Shown in pieces: positions 9,454 through 18,098 of a stretch of DNA of 53,135 bases (position 1 is its first letter; each line of letters starts with the position of its first letter). The stretch is from Candidatus Binatia bacterium. GTDB taxonomy: Bacteria; Desulfobacterota; Binatia; HRBIN30. The position numbers were made by a program, and so were the translations under genes. The notes beneath the pieces were generated by a model. The model saw nothing but the letters and a program-made list of their open reading frames with translations. It was not told where the DNA came from and made no database searches. Where the stretch lies: contig JAOAHD010000009.1 of assembly GCA_026415395.1 (NCBI GenBank), positions 1 to 53,135 of the forward strand, read 5' to 3'.

Positions 9454-9660
9454 CCGCGGCAGCGAGCCAGTGGCCGGCTAGGGCGGTGAACCCAGCGGCC
9501 AGCGCCCTCCCGGTCGAGCGTGAGGGCGGCCTCCTGCGGGAGGAGGAATGGACCGGGGCTACGCAGGTTTGGCCCTTGGGCACACTTGCACAAGCCGCGT
9601 GCAGTGTACGGATCGCCTCCCGATTAGTGGGCAGGCGACGGCAAGCGTTGTTCTGCGCCG

Positions 9661-10848
9661 TCAGCGGCGGCGCGGCTGACGGTACAACTGCCGGTACAAC
9701 TGCACGTATTCCCGAGCCACGTCTTCGAGCGGGGGCAGCCAGGGCGATGCCGCTGGGTGGTGCATGGTCCTACGCGTAGGCCGGGGACGAAAGTCTTCCA
9801 TCGTGTCGATCCAAGAGTGCAAATCGTCGCGTGCCAGGGGGTGGAGAAGCTCCGTTGCCGATGGCGATTGGGCCACAAGAGCGGGCAAGCGCACGGTGGG
9901 AGACTTAACCACGGCCACACCCGCCTCGAGGGCAGTGAGCGCAAGCCAAGCACTGACTCGCTGTTGCTTTGCGAGTAAGACGACGTCGGCCCCCGCAACC
10001 GCAGCGTGTGTACCGGGGAAGAGAGAAGTGCAATGGACGGCGGAAGCCACGTCGAGCACCTCGGCGCGCTGCAACACTTGTAAGGACACTGTCGGGGACT
10101 CCGTTCCCGCGACGAGAAGGGTGGGCACACCGCGATGAATCATCTCCGCAAGAATTTCGAGTACGATCCACTGAGAATCTGCGTCGTCTGCCTCCTCGAA
10201 ACTGGCCATCATCACGAAGCCCAGAGGCTCGACTCGGAGGGCTTCCCGCGCCGCGTTGCGGGTGGTCGGGCTGCGGCTGTGGGTGGACAACGGGATGACG
10301 GTGGTCAGCTTTGGTGCAATGCCGGACTCTAACAGTGCCTGGCGAGCCTCGAAGTCCGCGGCAATGTAGCGCTGGCCACTGGTGCGGAGGGCACGATCTA
10401 GCCAGCGCTGCCAGCTTCGCGACTGCGCTGCCAATGGACTCGGGAAGCTGAGGAGCGCTGGAGCAGGATAGACGAGCCAGCGAGCTCGCTGGCAAGCGTG
10501 TACGGCCCGCTCGCCGAGGGCATGGACGACCTGCACGCGCAGGCGGCGAATGAGGTGCGCGAGCTCGCGGGCGGACGCGTGGTCGCTCAGGGTAAGGTCG
10601 TCTGTCGGCTCCGTGGTGTCCGCGGCACGAGTTCCAAGCCGCACCCAGTAGCAGTCGAGCGCGTGTGCCTCCCTGAGCCTGTGAGCGAGGCAGCGGGAGA
10701 AGCTCTCCCAGAGCGGATCGGCGTCCTCTCCGGTTACGAAGAGCACTCTCCCCTTGCCGAAGCCTGTGCCCCTGGAGAGTGGGAAGTGGCCGCTTGTTGC
10801 CGGTGCGTTGGCAATGGACGGTGGGCCCGAACCATGAACTCGGTGCAT
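9661..10848 (-). CDS. glycosyltransferase-like protein (GT-B fold suspected)
   Basis: 395 residues from ATG 10848; the frame stays open to 10968, so a longer N-terminus is possible. The layout resembles a GT4-type transferase: an N-terminal Rossmann part beginning GRVLFVTGEDADPLW, a middle stretch with VVHALGERAVHA, a C-terminal half with FVMMASFEEADDADSQW and VPTLLVAGTESP, then a donor-site-like stretch ALTALEAGVAVVKSPT. The usual E-x7-E donor motif is weak, so catalysis is uncertain and it may be a degenerate paralog. It lies alone, divergent from the oxidase operon. Confidence 0.55.
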   Translation of the reverse strand: MHRVHGSGPPSIANAPATSGHFPLSRGTGFGKGRVLFVTGEDADPLWESFSRCLAHRLREAHALDCYWVRLGTRAADTTEPTDDLTLSDHASARELAHLIRRLRVQVVHALGERAVHACQRARWLVYPAPALLSFPSPLAAQSRSWQRWLDRALRTSGQRYIAADFEARQALLESGIAPKLTTVIPLSTHSRSPTTRNAAREALRVEPLGFVMMASFEEADDADSQWIVLEILAEMIHRGVPTLLVAGTESPTVSLQVLQRAEVLDVASAVHCTSLFPGTHAAVAGADVVLLAKQQRVSAWLALTALEAGVAVVKSPTVRLPALVAQSPSATELLHPLARDDLHSWIDTMEDFRPRPTRRTMHHPAASPWLPPLEDVAREYVQLYRQLYRQPRRR

Positions 10849-11057
10849 GTTTGGGAAGCACAGCGAACGCTGTGCCAAAAAGTCGCAGGTGGGGCGGCAT
10901 GGCACATTGTTCGCTTTGCCTCCACTCCGTTCGTGGTTTTGGCGGCGTCGGAGTACAAGTTTGTACACCGGCGCAAGTTTCCGATCGGTAGACGGTTGCG
11001 GTCGGTGTAGCCGCGAGACACTGGTAGACCCCGCGAGGAAAAGGAAGGAGGTTTTTT

Positions 11058-11198
11058 ATGGGCTACGGGCAGTCGGGCGAGAGTCGGGTAGACGAAGGGT
11101 TTGTACCGCGAGGTGCCATCGCCTTCTTCTTTGCCATGGTGGGCTTTTACGCTCTGGTGTGGCTCACCTTGTATTGGATTATGGCCGCACGCGCCTAA
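11058..11198 (+). CDS. cbaD: ba3-type cytochrome oxidase subunit IIa-like small protein
   Basis: 46-residue single-span membrane protein starting MGYGQSGESRVDEGF, with a transmembrane helix at about 20-43 (IAFFFAMVGFYALVWLTLYW). ATG 11058 has a very strong ribosome binding site (AAGGAAGGAGG). It lies 26 bases before subunit II and leads the oxidase operon. In ba3 oxidases a one-helix subunit IIa occupies the place of the missing first helix of subunit II, and small size, topology and gene order fit that role. Sequence identity in this subunit is always low, so the assignment rests on context. Confidence 0.75.
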   Translation: MGYGQSGESRVDEGFVPRGAIAFFFAMVGFYALVWLTLYWIMAARA

Positions 11199-11224
11199 GG
11201 CGCAGATACAGAGGAGGCGTGAGA

Positions 11225-11701
11225 ATGGAGCGCAATGAGAAGGTGGTCTTGGTGGTCTCCGGCACGCTGATGGGCGTGTTTCTGCTGTTGCTGGTGTATT
11301 CCGGTTTAGGCTTAGGCGTCACTGTCCCGACTTGCGTCAGCGATGTTCGGCCCTTTGGGCAGGGCAAGGTAGAGCAAAAGGGACCAGGTGCGTACGACAT
11401 TTATCTCGTTTCGCGCATGTGGTTCTTCGATCCCGGCGAGATTCGTGTTCCCCCGGGCGCGGACATCAACCTGTACGTGAGTGCGCTCGATGTCACCCAC
11501 GGTGTGTACGTGGAGAGCACGAACGTGAACTTGATGGCAGTGCCCGGAAGCGTGAACTTCGCTCGCTTTCGGCTCGACCGCGAGGGCGAGTACCGGGTGT
11601 TCTGTCACGAGTACTGTGGCCTGGGGCACCAAAACATGGCGGGGAAAATTGTCGTAACACGCTCCGCGGCGGTGAATCCGGGGACCGACGTAGCCCTTTA
11701 G
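11225..11701 (+). CDS. cbaB: ba3-type cytochrome c oxidase subunit II
   Basis: 158 residues. One N-terminal membrane helix (about 8-31) is followed by a cupredoxin domain with the complete CuA site: His92, Cys127, Glu129 (carbonyl ligand), Cys131, His135 and Met138, the last five within CHEYCGLGHQNM. It receives electrons from a c-type cytochrome or similar donor and passes them to subunit I. ATG 11225 follows AGGAGG; the same frame is open far upstream, but those starts overlap the subunit IIa gene in another frame and are rejected. The short single-helix form is typical of B-type (ba3) oxidases. Confidence 0.93.
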   Translation: MERNEKVVLVVSGTLMGVFLLLLVYSGLGLGVTVPTCVSDVRPFGQGKVEQKGPGAYDIYLVSRMWFFDPGEIRVPPGADINLYVSALDVTHGVYVESTNVNLMAVPGSVNFARFRLDREGEYRVFCHEYCGLGHQNMAGKIVVTRSAAVNPGTDVAL

Positions 11702-11747
11702 GGCAGCTGAGAACCGAGCCGAGGCACGCTTTACAGGAGGACGGGTG

Positions 11748-13433
11748 ATGCAGCAGGGTACGAATGGTGTCGATCGGACACATCGAGTCGCCGCGTTGCT
11801 TTTGGTTGTGGTGGGCACCAGCCTCTTGGTGCTCGGCATCTACCACGGTTTGCTGCAGGTGCTCTACCGAGCGGGATGGTTGCGGGCCGCTTCGTTTCTA
11901 GGGTTGGACTACTATCAGGGCCTGACCCTGCACGGAGTCGTGAATGCGATCGTGTACACCACCTTTTTCGAGGTCGCCTTCGGCTACGTGGTGGTCGGCC
12001 ACTTCTTGCGTGTGCCGCTAAACGCGGGCGTGACCGGACTTGCCGTGGGTTTGATGTTGGTGGGCACACTGATGGCAGCCATCCCGATATTGGCCGGCAA
12101 GGCTTCTGTACTGTACACGTTTTATCCACCGCTGAAGGCTAGCCCGTGGTTTTACCTCGGCGCGTCCTTGTTAGTCGTTGGTTCCTGGGTTCCGTTCTTT
12201 CAGTGGATTGCCGCTTACTTGCAGTGGCGGCGGTTGCATCCCGACAAGGCCGCACCGCTTGCTGTGGTCGGAATGCTGGCAACCTTCACCGTGTGGTTGA
12301 TCGCCACCATCCCGCTCGCGGTGGAGGTACTCGTGTTGCTGCTGCCGTGGTCGCTGGGTTGGACCAAATCGGTCGACGTCGTCCTCGCTCGCACGTTGTT
12401 TTGGTTCTTTGGGCACCCGCTCGTCTACTTCTGGCTCCTGCCGGCGTACGTGATGTATTACGTGATGTTGCCGCCGCTTGTCGGAGGAAAGTTGTTTTCG
12501 GACAAGGCGGCGCGGTTGGCGTTTCTGTTGTTCATCGTTTTCTCGGCTCCCGTCGGCCTCCATCACCAGTACGCCGATCCCGGTGTCAGCAGCAGCTACA
12601 AGTGGCTTCACGGCATCTTCACGTTTTGCGTGGCGATTCCGAGCTTCATTACCGCGTTTACGGTGGCTGCGACCTTCGAGCACGGCGCACGGCGCAACGG
12701 CGGGCAGGGGTTGTTTGGCTGGTGGGCAAAGCTTCCGTACTTTGATCAGCAACGGTACCTGTTCGCCTACGGATTTATGGGCCTTGTGTTGTTCTTGTTT
12801 GGCGGCATCACCGGCATCGTGAATGCCTCGGTGACGATGAACAACGTGGTCCACAACACGGCGTGGATTCCGGGCCACTTCCATACCACGTTGGGAGGGC
12901 CGGTGTTTCTGGCATTCCTCGGGCTTTCCGTGTGGATGCTCACGGAACTGTGGGGCAAAGAGCTGCGGTTGCCGCGTTGGAATCTCATGGTTCCGTATGT
13001 GTGGACCGCAGGGGTCGCGCTGTTCTCGATTGGTTTGTCGGTGGCCGGGGTTATGGGAGAGCCGCGCCGGACGAACATGGCCTTGAGTTACTCGAACCCT
13101 GACTCGCCACTGTTTCAAGCGCGATGGGAACTCTGGACCCAGCTCGGCGCCGTGGGCGGTATTTTGATGACGCTCGCGATGGTCGTGTACTTCGCGGTGT
13201 TTTTCTCCACCTTGTTTGCACCAGTGCGGGTCGTGGGGGAGATCCGCTTCCCCACCGCCGAGCCGCTTCGTCCTGAGAGTTTGGGAGCCACACGGAATTT
13301 TACGCCGTGGGTGATCGTGGCGGTGATTTTTTTGATCATAGCGTATGCGCCGCCTCTGCTCGAAGTCTTGCGCGGCTCCACGGTTCCGTCGCCTCCGTTC
13401 GAGCCGTTCAGTCCCGTTCCAGTGACACGGTAA
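11748..13433 (+). CDS. cbaA: ba3-type cytochrome c oxidase subunit I
   Basis: 561 residues with about 13 membrane helices; proton-pumping O2 reduction to water. All metal ligands expected for the B family are present: His62 (low-spin heme), His223 with the cross-linked Tyr227 in GHPLVYFW, His272-His273 (CuB), His377 (high-spin heme) and His379 (low-spin heme) in GHFHTTLGG. The N-terminal ligands lie at a constant 10-residue offset from the Thermus ba3 enzyme. ATG 11748 is 8 bases after AGGAGG; an in-frame GTG at 11745 adds one residue and is possible. B-type oxidases usually have high oxygen affinity, suggesting microaerobic respiration. Confidence 0.95.
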   Translation: MQQGTNGVDRTHRVAALLLVVVGTSLLVLGIYHGLLQVLYRAGWLRAASFLGLDYYQGLTLHGVVNAIVYTTFFEVAFGYVVVGHFLRVPLNAGVTGLAVGLMLVGTLMAAIPILAGKASVLYTFYPPLKASPWFYLGASLLVVGSWVPFFQWIAAYLQWRRLHPDKAAPLAVVGMLATFTVWLIATIPLAVEVLVLLLPWSLGWTKSVDVVLARTLFWFFGHPLVYFWLLPAYVMYYVMLPPLVGGKLFSDKAARLAFLLFIVFSAPVGLHHQYADPGVSSSYKWLHGIFTFCVAIPSFITAFTVAATFEHGARRNGGQGLFGWWAKLPYFDQQRYLFAYGFMGLVLFLFGGITGIVNASVTMNNVVHNTAWIPGHFHTTLGGPVFLAFLGLSVWMLTELWGKELRLPRWNLMVPYVWTAGVALFSIGLSVAGVMGEPRRTNMALSYSNPDSPLFQARWELWTQLGAVGGILMTLAMVVYFAVFFSTLFAPVRVVGEIRFPTAEPLRPESLGATRNFTPWVIVAVIFLIIAYAPPLLEVLRGSTVPSPPFEPFSPVPVTR

Positions 13434-14176
13434 TGGTTGCGACTGGCTGCAAAACGATCACGCTGGTCTTTTCAGCCGCCTTGCTGGTGGGGGGTGCGAT
13501 GGCATCGGCTCAGGGGCTGGGACAAGGGCTCGCGCCGCTCGTCGGAGAGAGCGTGCGGATCGACACGGTTGTCGACGAAACCGGGCGGGCGATTACCTTG
13601 GCTCCACAACCGCCGGAGGCCGGTCCCCTGCTCTTGGCGCCAATTTATGCGCGTTGCCCGCACACGTGCTCGCCGTTGACTGCAAACTTGCTGCGGGCCA
13701 TTCAGGAGGCCGGCGGCCGATTGGGAAAGTATCGCGTGGCGAGTTTGTCGATCGACCCGAGGGAAACGCCCGAAAACCTGCGGCGGTTCCGTCAACGTCT
13801 GGGATTGCCGGCGGACTGGTTGCTTGTAAGAGCCCGCGACGGCAGCGAGCTTCGCAAGTTGCTGCAGGAGCTCAGGTTCGTGGCGGTGGAGCGGGCCGAC
13901 GGGCAGTTCGACCACCCCAACGTGGTGTACGTGTTGTCACCCACCGGTGTGGTCACCGCCGCGCTGCCGGGACTCTCGCTAACGGCAAGCGAACTGGTGT
14001 CAGCGGTCAATTCTGCGCGGAGCGGCGGTGCTCCGTGGTGGCGTCTTCCGGTTTTTGCCCTGGCGGCAATTGGCTTCGCGGCCAGTGCATGGGTTTTCGC
14101 CGTTGCCTGGCTCCAGCGCCGGGGGCGTGTGCGTGCGCCGGCGGGTGGCGTGTGCAGGACGGCCACCTTTGAGTGA
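13433..14176 (+). CDS. SCO1/SenC-type copper chaperone
   Basis: 247 residues. An N-terminal signal or anchor helix precedes a thioredoxin-like domain with the copper-binding CPHTC (Cys75 and Cys79) and the distal His161 in FDHPNVVYVL, the complete SCO ligand set. A C-terminal transmembrane helix (about 205-227) is an addition seen in some bacterial SCO proteins. The start ATG overlaps the subunit I stop by one base (TAATG), so translation is coupled. It presumably metallates the CuA site of the neighbouring subunit II. Confidence 0.92.
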   Translation: MVATGCKTITLVFSAALLVGGAMASAQGLGQGLAPLVGESVRIDTVVDETGRAITLAPQPPEAGPLLLAPIYARCPHTCSPLTANLLRAIQEAGGRLGKYRVASLSIDPRETPENLRRFRQRLGLPADWLLVRARDGSELRKLLQELRFVAVERADGQFDHPNVVYVLSPTGVVTAALPGLSLTASELVSAVNSARSGGAPWWRLPVFALAAIGFAASAWVFAVAWLQRRGRVRAPAGGVCRTATFE

Positions 14177-14507
14177 AGCGGGAAGCGAGACACTCGAGAG
14201 ATGCAACCGTGGCCGACCAGGGCCTCCGGCGACGGCCTGCAGCCAGCCGCTGGCAGGCGAGCGATGTTCCGCGCTTCAGTGCGGCAGCATCTTAACGAGG
14301 CTGTTGTACTCCTTCGGAGCGAAACTCAACGCAAGCAGAGAACCCGAAACGCACGCGGAGACCTGTCGGCCTGAGCTTGCCTGAGGGAAGCGCAAGCTCG
14401 AACGCGTGGTTTGATACCCAAGCTGCCGTGGCAGAGGAACGGCGGTGCCCACAAGGAACAGTCATTTTCGTGGGGCTCTCCAATTTGGCAAAGGGGTGAG
14501 CGGAGCG
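14177..14507. other. convergent intergenic region with hairpin
   Basis: No gene. GAGCTTGC (14373-14380) and GCAAGCTC (14392-14399) form an 8-bp stem with an 11-base loop between the converging SCO and beta-helix genes, a possible bidirectional terminator without a T tract. Confidence 0.4.
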
Positions 14508-16853
14508 TCAGTTGCCTGTGTCTACGAAGCTGTTCGTGGTGTTTCGTCGCGCTGGGCTGGTGAAAGTCGCCTCCCAGCAAGTGCCGGCGCTGTTGTGCAC
14601 TTGGGCGACGACAGAATAGTTCGACGGAAAGGGCAGCGAGGGGAGGTTGAGAAAGGCCCCTTTACCTCGGCTGATGAGCCTCGACTTCCCATCGGGCCCT
14701 GGGCGCAACAGTAAGAGCTCGAGGCCATCGGGTGTCCGTTCGCCGTCTTGGTAGGAGTAACCGCCGTCAGCCAGCACTTTCCAGCACGGTTTGCCCTTGC
14801 AGTGTCCTGCCGCGGGAGCGCGTGCGGCAAGCAGAAGGCTGGCAGTATGGGCATCGTATAAACAGAGTTCGTAACTCGTGGAGCCGGTTGCGGGGTTGCC
14901 AAGCTCAGCGGCCAACGTTTGTTCGCCGAGGGTCCAGCGAAACACAATTCGGTCACGAGCATCATTCGGGGCATCGTGGACGACGAGTTGGGCGCGCCCG
15001 GGCAGCACCGTACGTTTGCAGCTCGTGGCTGGTAGAGCAGCGCTCGTACATGCACCTTGTCCGTCGCAGATGCCGGTCGTGCATGCCTTGCCGTCGTCGC
15101 ACGAGGCGCCGGCAGGCTCGAACTGGCAAGAGGGATCGCAGCAGTCTCCAGCGAGGTTGTTGCCATCGTCGCACGCTTCACCGTTGGCAGTACAGAGCAC
15201 GCCATTGCCGCAGCGGGTAGAGAGTGTGCAGTTGGTGTCGCAGCCATCGCACTCGCTCGTGTTTCCGTCGTCACACTCCTCGCCAAAAGCACTTTCCACC
15301 ACGCCGTTGCCGCAGCTTGCCGCTTCATCGGCGCCGACGTCGACGCGCACGGCGTTTAGCCGTGGCTCTCCGTCGATGTCCGTCTCTCCGGCTGCCGGAT
15401 TGAAGGGGAACTCACCGGCGTTCAATGCCGGGGAGCCTGCAGTTAAGTGGAGGTCGCCGTTCACTGGATCTTGCAAGAACGGATCAGCGAACAACGAGGT
15501 AACGTCCTCGGCTGTCGCGCTGCGATACGCGGCGAATCCAACGTACCGAGTACCGTTCCACACGAACTCCGCCGCGCTGCTTCCCCCCGGTGCGTACCAG
15601 AGGTTGTAATTCAGCAAGTTGTTGAAGTTCCCCGCCCAGGAAGCGAGGAGCAGGCTCTGTGTGCCAGCGAAGATGTTGTTCTTCACAGTGTTACCCTCTG
15701 CGTACTGGATCCAGAGCTCGCCGAAGCCCGAGCCCGCAGTGTTGTTGCCGTAGCACGTGTTGTTGCGAATCAGGTTGCCGTTTGCACGCCCGACCGAAGC
15801 CGCGTAGCCCCCAAAGGCAATGCAGGCGAGGCGGTTTCCAGAAATAAAGTTATTCCGCACGATATTGCCGGAGGCTACGATGCCACGGTTTTCAGCCCCG
15901 ACCTCGATTCCAAGGTCGCAGCCACGGGCCACGTTACGCTCGACCACGACGTCGCGGCCGCCGTCGATGTAAATACAAGCAGCAAACCCGTTCCCTGCCG
16001 GTCCTCCCTCCCGCGCGCGCTCGACGCGATTGCCCTGTACGAGCCCATTGCGAGCAACAAGCTGAGGATCGGGCTGGATGTCGGTTTCGCCACCAATCAA
16101 GTCGATCCCGATGTTGTTCACATCGTGCACGTAGTTACCGCGCACGATGAAATCGGTCACGTTACCGTTGAGCGTCAGCGCCTCGCTCGGACGCGGGTCG
16201 CAATCGAAGATTTCGTTGCCCTCGATGCGTAACTCTTCGATGGGCGAGCTTTCCGTGCCGTACACGGTAATGCCCATCGCATTCGTGCCGCGGATTTCGT
16301 GAATAATGTTGCCGACAATCTCGATGCCCTGGCCAGCGCCGACCACGCGGATGCCCGAAGCTTCAAGGTTGCTCCAGTTGTTGCGGATGACAAAGCCTTC
16401 GATGCGGACGTGGCTCTTGGATGCGATGAGGACCACGTTTTGTCCTGGCAGACCTGTGCCGTCGAGTACCGCGGGGTTGGGCCCACGCGGATCGGTTGCG
16501 GCGCGCAACACAATGGGTGCTCCCGGTGCCCCAGAGGCGGGAAACGAAATTTTCTCGTAGTAAACCCCGCCCGCGACCAAAACGGTATCCCCTGGCGCTG
16601 CTGCGTTGAGGCCAGCTTGCACGGTGGGGTAGTCGGCAGGGACTTGGATCGTTGCCGCCAGCATCGGGGGTGCAGCAAAGAGAAACAGGGTGCCGAGCAA
16701 GAGGGCCACGATCGCAACAAACCCACTGTCGAGACAACCGCGCAATTGAGGGCGTCGAGACCAGCCGTGCTCGGGAAACCGAGCACAGAGGTTTGCAAGG
16801 AAACCGTTGTCAGACTGTCGGGATACGTGGCACGGGGAACTCATTCTCTCCAT
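14508..16853 (-). CDS. secreted right-handed beta-helix protein with DUF4215-type Cys repeats
   Basis: 781 residues from ATG 16853 (a GTG at 16862 and an ATG at 16844 are alternatives). A long N-terminal leader precedes a hydrophobic export helix (about 45-65, ending MLAATIQVP). A parallel beta-helix domain follows (about 70-450), opening PADYPTVQAGLNAAAPGDTV and rich in N-rungs such as IRNNTCYGN. Next come Cys-rich repeats of the DUF4215 type (CGNGVVESAFGEECDDGN and a second copy), and a beta-rich C-terminal domain. Beta-helix proteins of this layout often bind or cleave polysaccharides, but no lyase catalytic set is evident. Likely extracellular. Confidence 0.82.
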   Translation of the reverse strand: MERMSSPCHVSRQSDNGFLANLCARFPEHGWSRRPQLRGCLDSGFVAIVALLLGTLFLFAAPPMLAATIQVPADYPTVQAGLNAAAPGDTVLVAGGVYYEKISFPASGAPGAPIVLRAATDPRGPNPAVLDGTGLPGQNVVLIASKSHVRIEGFVIRNNWSNLEASGIRVVGAGQGIEIVGNIIHEIRGTNAMGITVYGTESSPIEELRIEGNEIFDCDPRPSEALTLNGNVTDFIVRGNYVHDVNNIGIDLIGGETDIQPDPQLVARNGLVQGNRVERAREGGPAGNGFAACIYIDGGRDVVVERNVARGCDLGIEVGAENRGIVASGNIVRNNFISGNRLACIAFGGYAASVGRANGNLIRNNTCYGNNTAGSGFGELWIQYAEGNTVKNNIFAGTQSLLLASWAGNFNNLLNYNLWYAPGGSSAAEFVWNGTRYVGFAAYRSATAEDVTSLFADPFLQDPVNGDLHLTAGSPALNAGEFPFNPAAGETDIDGEPRLNAVRVDVGADEAASCGNGVVESAFGEECDDGNTSECDGCDTNCTLSTRCGNGVLCTANGEACDDGNNLAGDCCDPSCQFEPAGASCDDGKACTTGICDGQGACTSAALPATSCKRTVLPGRAQLVVHDAPNDARDRIVFRWTLGEQTLAAELGNPATGSTSYELCLYDAHTASLLLAARAPAAGHCKGKPCWKVLADGGYSYQDGERTPDGLELLLLRPGPDGKSRLISRGKGAFLNLPSLPFPSNYSVVAQVHNSAGTCWEATFTSPARRNTTNSFVDTGN

Positions 16854-16862
16854 CGAGGCCAC

Positions 16863-17153
16863 CGATTAAGGTCATCGGCGGTCTGGAGGCAAGGGTAAAT
16901 TCCGTGCGGATGCGCAAGGCTCGAACTGCACGCCACTGGCTTTGGCGCTCGTGGCAAAGACGTAGAGAATTCGCCATCCGCTCATATCGGAGGAAGAGCG
17001 CGGTTTCCATACGTGGCTGCAGCTGCTGGACCGCGGCCGCACGTCGCTTCGTCATTTGGGAGTGCGCCATCGACCGGGATACCGGCCGAGGTTGGCCTCG
17101 CACACGGCGGGCAGCCTTGGTAAACGCATGGCCTGATAAGGAGGAAGGCCGAA
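16863..17153. other. divergent intergenic region
   Basis: About 290 bases between the divergent beta-helix and sulfotransferase genes, so it should hold both promoters. I see no convincing -35/-10 pair or operator. Confidence 0.4.
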
Positions 17154-18098
17154 TTGAAGCAGCTCACCGAACAGCAGCGTGCCCGCCTTCGCTACGTGCA
17201 GGTCCCCGCACGACTGCCTTCCCTCGAGCGGTTCCCGGATTTTCTGATCATTGGCCCGCAACGCACCGGTACCACCTGGCTGCACGCGCATTTGCGCTTC
17301 CACCCGCAGGTGTTGCTTTCCGAGCCGAAGGAGCTGTTTTTCTTTAGCCGCTTGAAGCATCCTGAGGACCCGAGGTTTCGCTCGTCGTCCTTGGCTTGGT
17401 ACCTGGAGCGGTTTCGCGACCCTTGGCCCTGGTACGTGTACAAAAGCTGGTTTTGCCTGTGGCATTATCGCGAGCGTTATCGTCCTCTGGTGCGCGGGGA
17501 GGCGACGGCGAGTTACGCGGCGCTCGAGGAGGACATCATTGCGGAAATTGTGTGTTTGAACCCGGAGATCAAGGTCATCACCATGGTTCGCGATCCGGTG
17601 GAGCGGGCGTGGTCACACGCAAAGAAGGATTTAGTGCGCAACCGCGGGCGGTCGCTGGGAGAAGTTTCCGACGAGGAGTTCGTTGCATTTTTCAACGAAC
17701 CCTACCAACGCCGGTGCGCCCAGTACGTGCAGAACGTGGAGCGATGGGCTCGGTACCTACGAAGGGGAAACTTGTTTGTCGGCCTGTTCGAGGACATTGC
17801 TTGGCGGCCTGAGGAGCTCCTTCTCGATGTGATGGCATTCTTGGGCGTGAGAGCGAGCAAACAGTACATTCGTGCTGATGTGCGCGCGCCGGTGAATCCC
17901 AGCGGCGGCAGCGAAGTGCCGCCGCGCTTTCGAAAGATCTTGGAAGCGCTGCTGGCCGAAGAAATCGCCGCCCTGCGCGACCGTTTCGGCTGGTCCTGGC
18001 CCATGCGACCGGAAAGCGGCGCGAAGAGTTTCGTATTTCCGCAAGATCCGAAGCGCGAGCCTCCCGCGGCTTCTCACTCACATGTGGGTGCTGTGTAA
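17154..18098 (+). CDS. PAPS-dependent sulfotransferase family protein
   Basis: 314 residues. The 5'-phosphosulfate-binding loop [11 protein letters not shown] sits at 34-44, and the 3'-phosphate-binding segment [11 protein letters not shown] at about 143-153; both are hallmarks of the heparan-sulfate/N-sulfotransferase-like family (PF00685/PF13469). It transfers sulfate from PAPS to a hydroxyl or amine of an unknown acceptor, possibly a cell-surface glycan or lipid. The start is TTG at 17154, which has a strong AAGGAGGAAGG ribosome binding site; no better ATG exists. Its 3' end overlaps the convergent next gene by 25 bases. Confidence 0.88.
   Translation: MKQLTEQQRARLRYVQVPARLPSLERFPDFLIIGPQRTGTTWLHAHLRFHPQVLLSEPKELFFFSRLKHPEDPRFRSSSLAWYLERFRDPWPWYVYKSWFCLWHYRERYRPLVRGEATASYAALEEDIIAEIVCLNPEIKVITMVRDPVERAWSHAKKDLVRNRGRSLGEVSDEEFVAFFNEPYQRRCAQYVQNVERWARYLRRGNLFVGLFEDIAWRPEELLLDVMAFLGVRASKQYIRADVRAPVNPSGGSEVPPRFRKILEALLAEEIAALRDRFGWSWPMRPESGAKSFVFPQDPKREPPAASHSHVGAV

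Noticed and set aside
9454-9660. CCTCC-TGCG-GGAGG and similar G+C-rich hairpins as terminators
   Set aside because: Stems are only 5 bp and common at this base composition; no T tract follows.
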